A program made the position numbers and the translations under genes. 64,000 nt of DNA from assembly GCA_036877525.1 (NCBI GenBank), contig JAZGTH010000101.1, positions 1,327,001-1,391,000 on the forward strand, given 5' to 3'. The notes below the pieces were generated by a model. The model was given only the letters and a program-made list of their open reading frames with translations. It ran no database searches and was not told where the DNA came from. Below are positions 61,480 to 64,000 of this stretch, one piece after another. This DNA is from Chromobotia macracanthus. Its lineage: Eukaryota; Chordata; Actinopteri; Cypriniformes; Botiidae. Every line of letters begins with the position of its first letter. Position 1 is the stretch's first letter.

Positions 61480-61521
61480 ATCATAACAGTTTTTAGAAAC
61501 AAATGTGTTGACAGCAAGAAG
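61480..61521 (+). CDS. candidate 42-bp microexon encoding IITVFRNKCVDSKK
   Basis: An acceptor-like TTTTTACTTGCCGTTTCTGC then AG ends at 61479. The following 42 bases are open in one frame only, phase 0, and the donor AAG|GTGAGT at 61522 is an almost perfect consensus. The length is a multiple of three and the phase matches that of the candidate at 37360, so the two could be consecutive in-frame exons of one plus-strand gene about 24 kb apart. The peptide is not recognised. A random segment of this length stays open in some frame quite often, so the splice signals carry most of the weight. Confidence 0.25.
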
Positions 61522-61689
61522 GTGAGTAATACCTGGAGAAAGCTGTCTGTTAGCATTTCCAGTCATCTCAATAGTTCCCAATTTGATAAAATCATCTGTA
61601 CTATAAGAAAAACATTAAATATGAGGAATATATATGTTGCCTGCAAAAACTATTTTGGCAGAATACACAATCAATAAGGAAAGATGTTG

Positions 61690-61990
61690 TCTGCCCCCAG
61701 ATGGTGCAATTCCGGCATCCACCAACAGGGGCTAACTGGGCCATGCCAACCCTTCACTCCTTGGTTTGTGGAAATCCTTTTGCAATAGATGATTACGGGG
61801 CATTCCTATAAGGTTCAACCATCAACACGTTCAATTTAGTACTTTTCCGGAATCCCGAAATTGTGTCTATGTAGAGCAGCAATTTGCATAAGGCATTCAG
61901 GAGCAGAAGCAGATATTTATTGTTTACATTTGCAAATCTCAGCTAAGCTGTAGATGCTCGTCATTAATATCATTATGAAGAAAATGGGAT
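61690..61990. other. candidate conserved regulatory element with CTCF-like words
   Basis: Unique DNA including TGCCCCCAGATGGTGC at 61694-61709 and CCACCAACAGGGGCTA at 61720-61735, both partial matches to the CTCF core, then TTTGCAATAGATGATTACGG, TTTCCGGAATCCCG and AATTTGCATAAGG. Balanced composition, retained CpGs and lack of repeats suggest constraint. This is unverified. Confidence 0.3.
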
Positions 61991-63784
61991 TTCTGAAGCG
62001 AAACGCTTTCATGTCACTTGTTTCGGAGACGGTGAAGACTTATCCTAATCTAAAAGATTAACACGTTCATGCACCACAAAATGACAAGTCTGTGTATTTG
62101 TGCGTATATTACCTACTGCTTTTCTGCATGAATTAAGCGCCCTATCAGGATTAATGGCCTATAATGCAGTTAGCAGAGGAAGTGTATCATTGCTATGCTG
62201 TGTGTCAACAATATTATAATGACAGTTAAATCCTGTTCAGAGCTGGAAATCTCCTACTTGTTTATTCTCGGTGTCATGTTGAAACGCTTATCAAACTCAG
62301 TGTGCTTATTGCTTTCAGCATCGGAGTCTTTCTGTAAATGAGATCAGCATCTCATTACATCAATGTTTTCCCTGCAACAACATGTGCAAGTAATATTGTG
62401 GTCATTTTCTGAGCTGACATAACCGAGTTTAGTCAGAGGAGATGTCATCTTCAATTTCATGCAAATGAAGAAAGGAGAAAGGAGAAAGCGAGAATTAACT
62501 ATACAGTATGTTCAATGTGTCAGACTGTATTAAGGTCCAAGGTCATGTCCAATTTTTGCACACTGTTTCCTGGAGTTTTTATCCACTAGGAATTTGTGTT
62601 TCAGTGCGTGTATAATTCCATCCCCTCATAGCTTTATTTTCTTAAGCATTATATTAATTATTGCATCCACTCTTATAGCAGTGTGATACAGTAAGAGAAG
62701 ATGCTGTACAGTTGTGTACACAGTAGCTCTTTCTAGTCTTTTTCTGAAAAAAACTGTCATATCCAGAGCATCTCTTTGCTTGTGTTTGTTTTTTAAGCCT
62801 GGCAGACATGATTTTGTTCTGCTGGAGGTTAGCCTGGCCTTTCTCTCCTCCATGTCAGTTTAAGAGTGGTTGGACATTGCAGTTCCCTTTCAGCCTGGCA
62901 GGATGGGTCCAGTCTGTTTGTAGGCCCAGACACCCGCATGCATGATTTAACGGGTTTTCACTGCCAGCAGCAGTGCTTGTCAGGAGCCTTGCCCTGTCCC
63001 CCTTAAGCTCTGCTTAAACCACTCAGCACCCGTGTTCGGCTTTCTCAAGGTCACCTTTGAGGCTCAACATGATGATTCAGTTTGAGACAGAAGGTGTAGC
63101 CAGGAGCAAAGTTTACCCACAACGTAAAAAACATGATCTGCTACAGTGGAAGGCAGCTAGGAGGTGGAGGTTGAAGAACTGGTGTAGCTGAAGGGCTTTT
63201 TTGATCGCATTTCACCAGGGCAGAGAGTTTGCTGGCAGGATCTCTGCTAGAAACACCTCCACAGGCTTGTCTGTTTTTTATTTTTATTCTCGCTAGCATT
63301 GGTTCCCAGTGCCTGCATTACACGCCAGTACTGATTACCAGTGCACTTCAGATTTTTACTAGGTGAGGAAACACACTGTTGCTGTTTTGTTGTTTCTGCT
63401 GGTTTGCTGTTTTTTATTGAAAGCTGTAAAATAAGTCCACAACAAAATCAATAATTTTGTCAGGGTTCTGCCAAATTTAGGACTTAAGGATAGACTCCCT
63501 TTCAATTCATGAGTGACATTGTGAATTGAATTGGCTATACAGAAAATTAAATTGGAATTTGAATTGTAATGACAGGAGGTGGATTTAACTGAATTAAAGC
63601 GTAACTAAGTTCAACGGGCGTTGTGGCAAATGGTGTTTTCTTCCACCATGACCCATAAAATATGTTAGATGACATTATATTTCATACATTAACCCCAAAT
63701 GACGAAACTGGTTAAATACCAGTTCCTATAGGTAACATTTCAAATTCAATTCTCTCTACAACTGTATATTTTACACCACAATAT
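61991..63784. other. non-coding DNA, no gene seen
   Basis: Parts 62080-62250 and 62270-62440 are unique-looking with TGAATTAAGCG, AGGATTAATGG and CTCATTACATC. From 63495 to 63600 GAATTGAATTGG words form a loose A/T-rich repeat. No frame with splice context. Confidence 0.4.
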
Positions 63785-64000
63785 ATTTAGTTTTACAAAG
63801 TGAAGCGAAGTGAAAGTGACATATTTGTCAGATATGGTAGCCCATACCCGAAATGTGACCTCTGCATTTAACCCATCACTGGTGAGGAGTGAACACACAC
63901 ACCCTGAGCAGTGGACAGCACACTACTGCACCCGGGAAGCAATTGGGGGTTAGGTGCCTTGCTCCAGGGCACTTCAGTTGCTACATTCCAGCGCTGGAAT
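63785..64000. repeat. teleost dispersed element, cut by the window edge
   Basis: GTGAAGCGAAGTGAAAGTGA, then ATATGGTAGCCCATACCCGA, CTCTGCATTTAACCCATCAC, ACACACACACCCTGAGCAGT, GGACAGCACACTACTGCACC, CGGGAAGCAATTGGGGGTTA and GGTGCCTTGCTCCAGGGCAC follow, in order, a repeat I recall as very abundant in cyprinid and catfish genomes. No reading frame is expected. Its superfamily is not certain to me. The far end lies outside the window. Confidence 0.8.

Overview
The window looks like about 64 kb of AT-rich, gene-poor teleost nuclear DNA, probably from an otophysan (cyprinid-like) fish. This rests on dispersed repeats I recognise from memory of fish genomes: short terminal-inverted-repeat elements with ends of the GATAGTTCACCCAAAAATGA type, decayed tRNA-derived SINEs, a GTGAAGTGAAAGTGA-type element at the right edge, and many TG, TA and CT microsatellites. 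There are no operons, ribosome binding sites, CRISPR arrays or phage genes, and no long open frame that reads as a known protein. No database search was possible, so the organism and repeat families are recognition, not measurement.

Layout: bases 1-54 read as the last 17 codons and stop of an unidentified plus-strand gene, with a polyadenylation signal near 195. The rest is non-coding, either intergenic or a set of large introns. Three plus-strand segments have splice-site-like borders and an open frame: 37360-37389 (30 bp, the best), 61480-61521 (42 bp) and 54986-55156 (171 bp, weaker borders). If real, they belong to a plus-strand gene with very large introns that extends past the right edge. 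None could be assigned to a gene. The other open frames listed for this sequence are short, lack splice context, or are made of microsatellite.

Repeats: paired copies of an interspersed repeat at 1028-1357 and 5135-5361; another pair at 8735-8830 and 60839-60935; tRNA-derived SINE heads on the minus strand at 11110-11183 and 15136-15212, with a possible third at 35031-35100; a deleted SINE at 13791-13895; inverted-repeat elements at 18752-18950, 54590-54700 and 59346-59626; and an element cut by the right edge. A (TATTA)n tract of about 190 bp, a TA tract of about 100 bp, a palindromic TA tract and a long CT tract mark unstable sites.

Between the repeats are several unique-looking stretches of about 100-400 bp, rich in homeodomain-type (TAATTA), octamer-like and TGACAG-like motifs. 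They have the texture of conserved regulatory elements around developmental genes, but without an alignment this is an inference. I found no convincing previously undescribed system. The most useful leads are the candidate microexons, the palindromic TA tract fused to a tRNA-like sequence, and the candidate enhancer segments.
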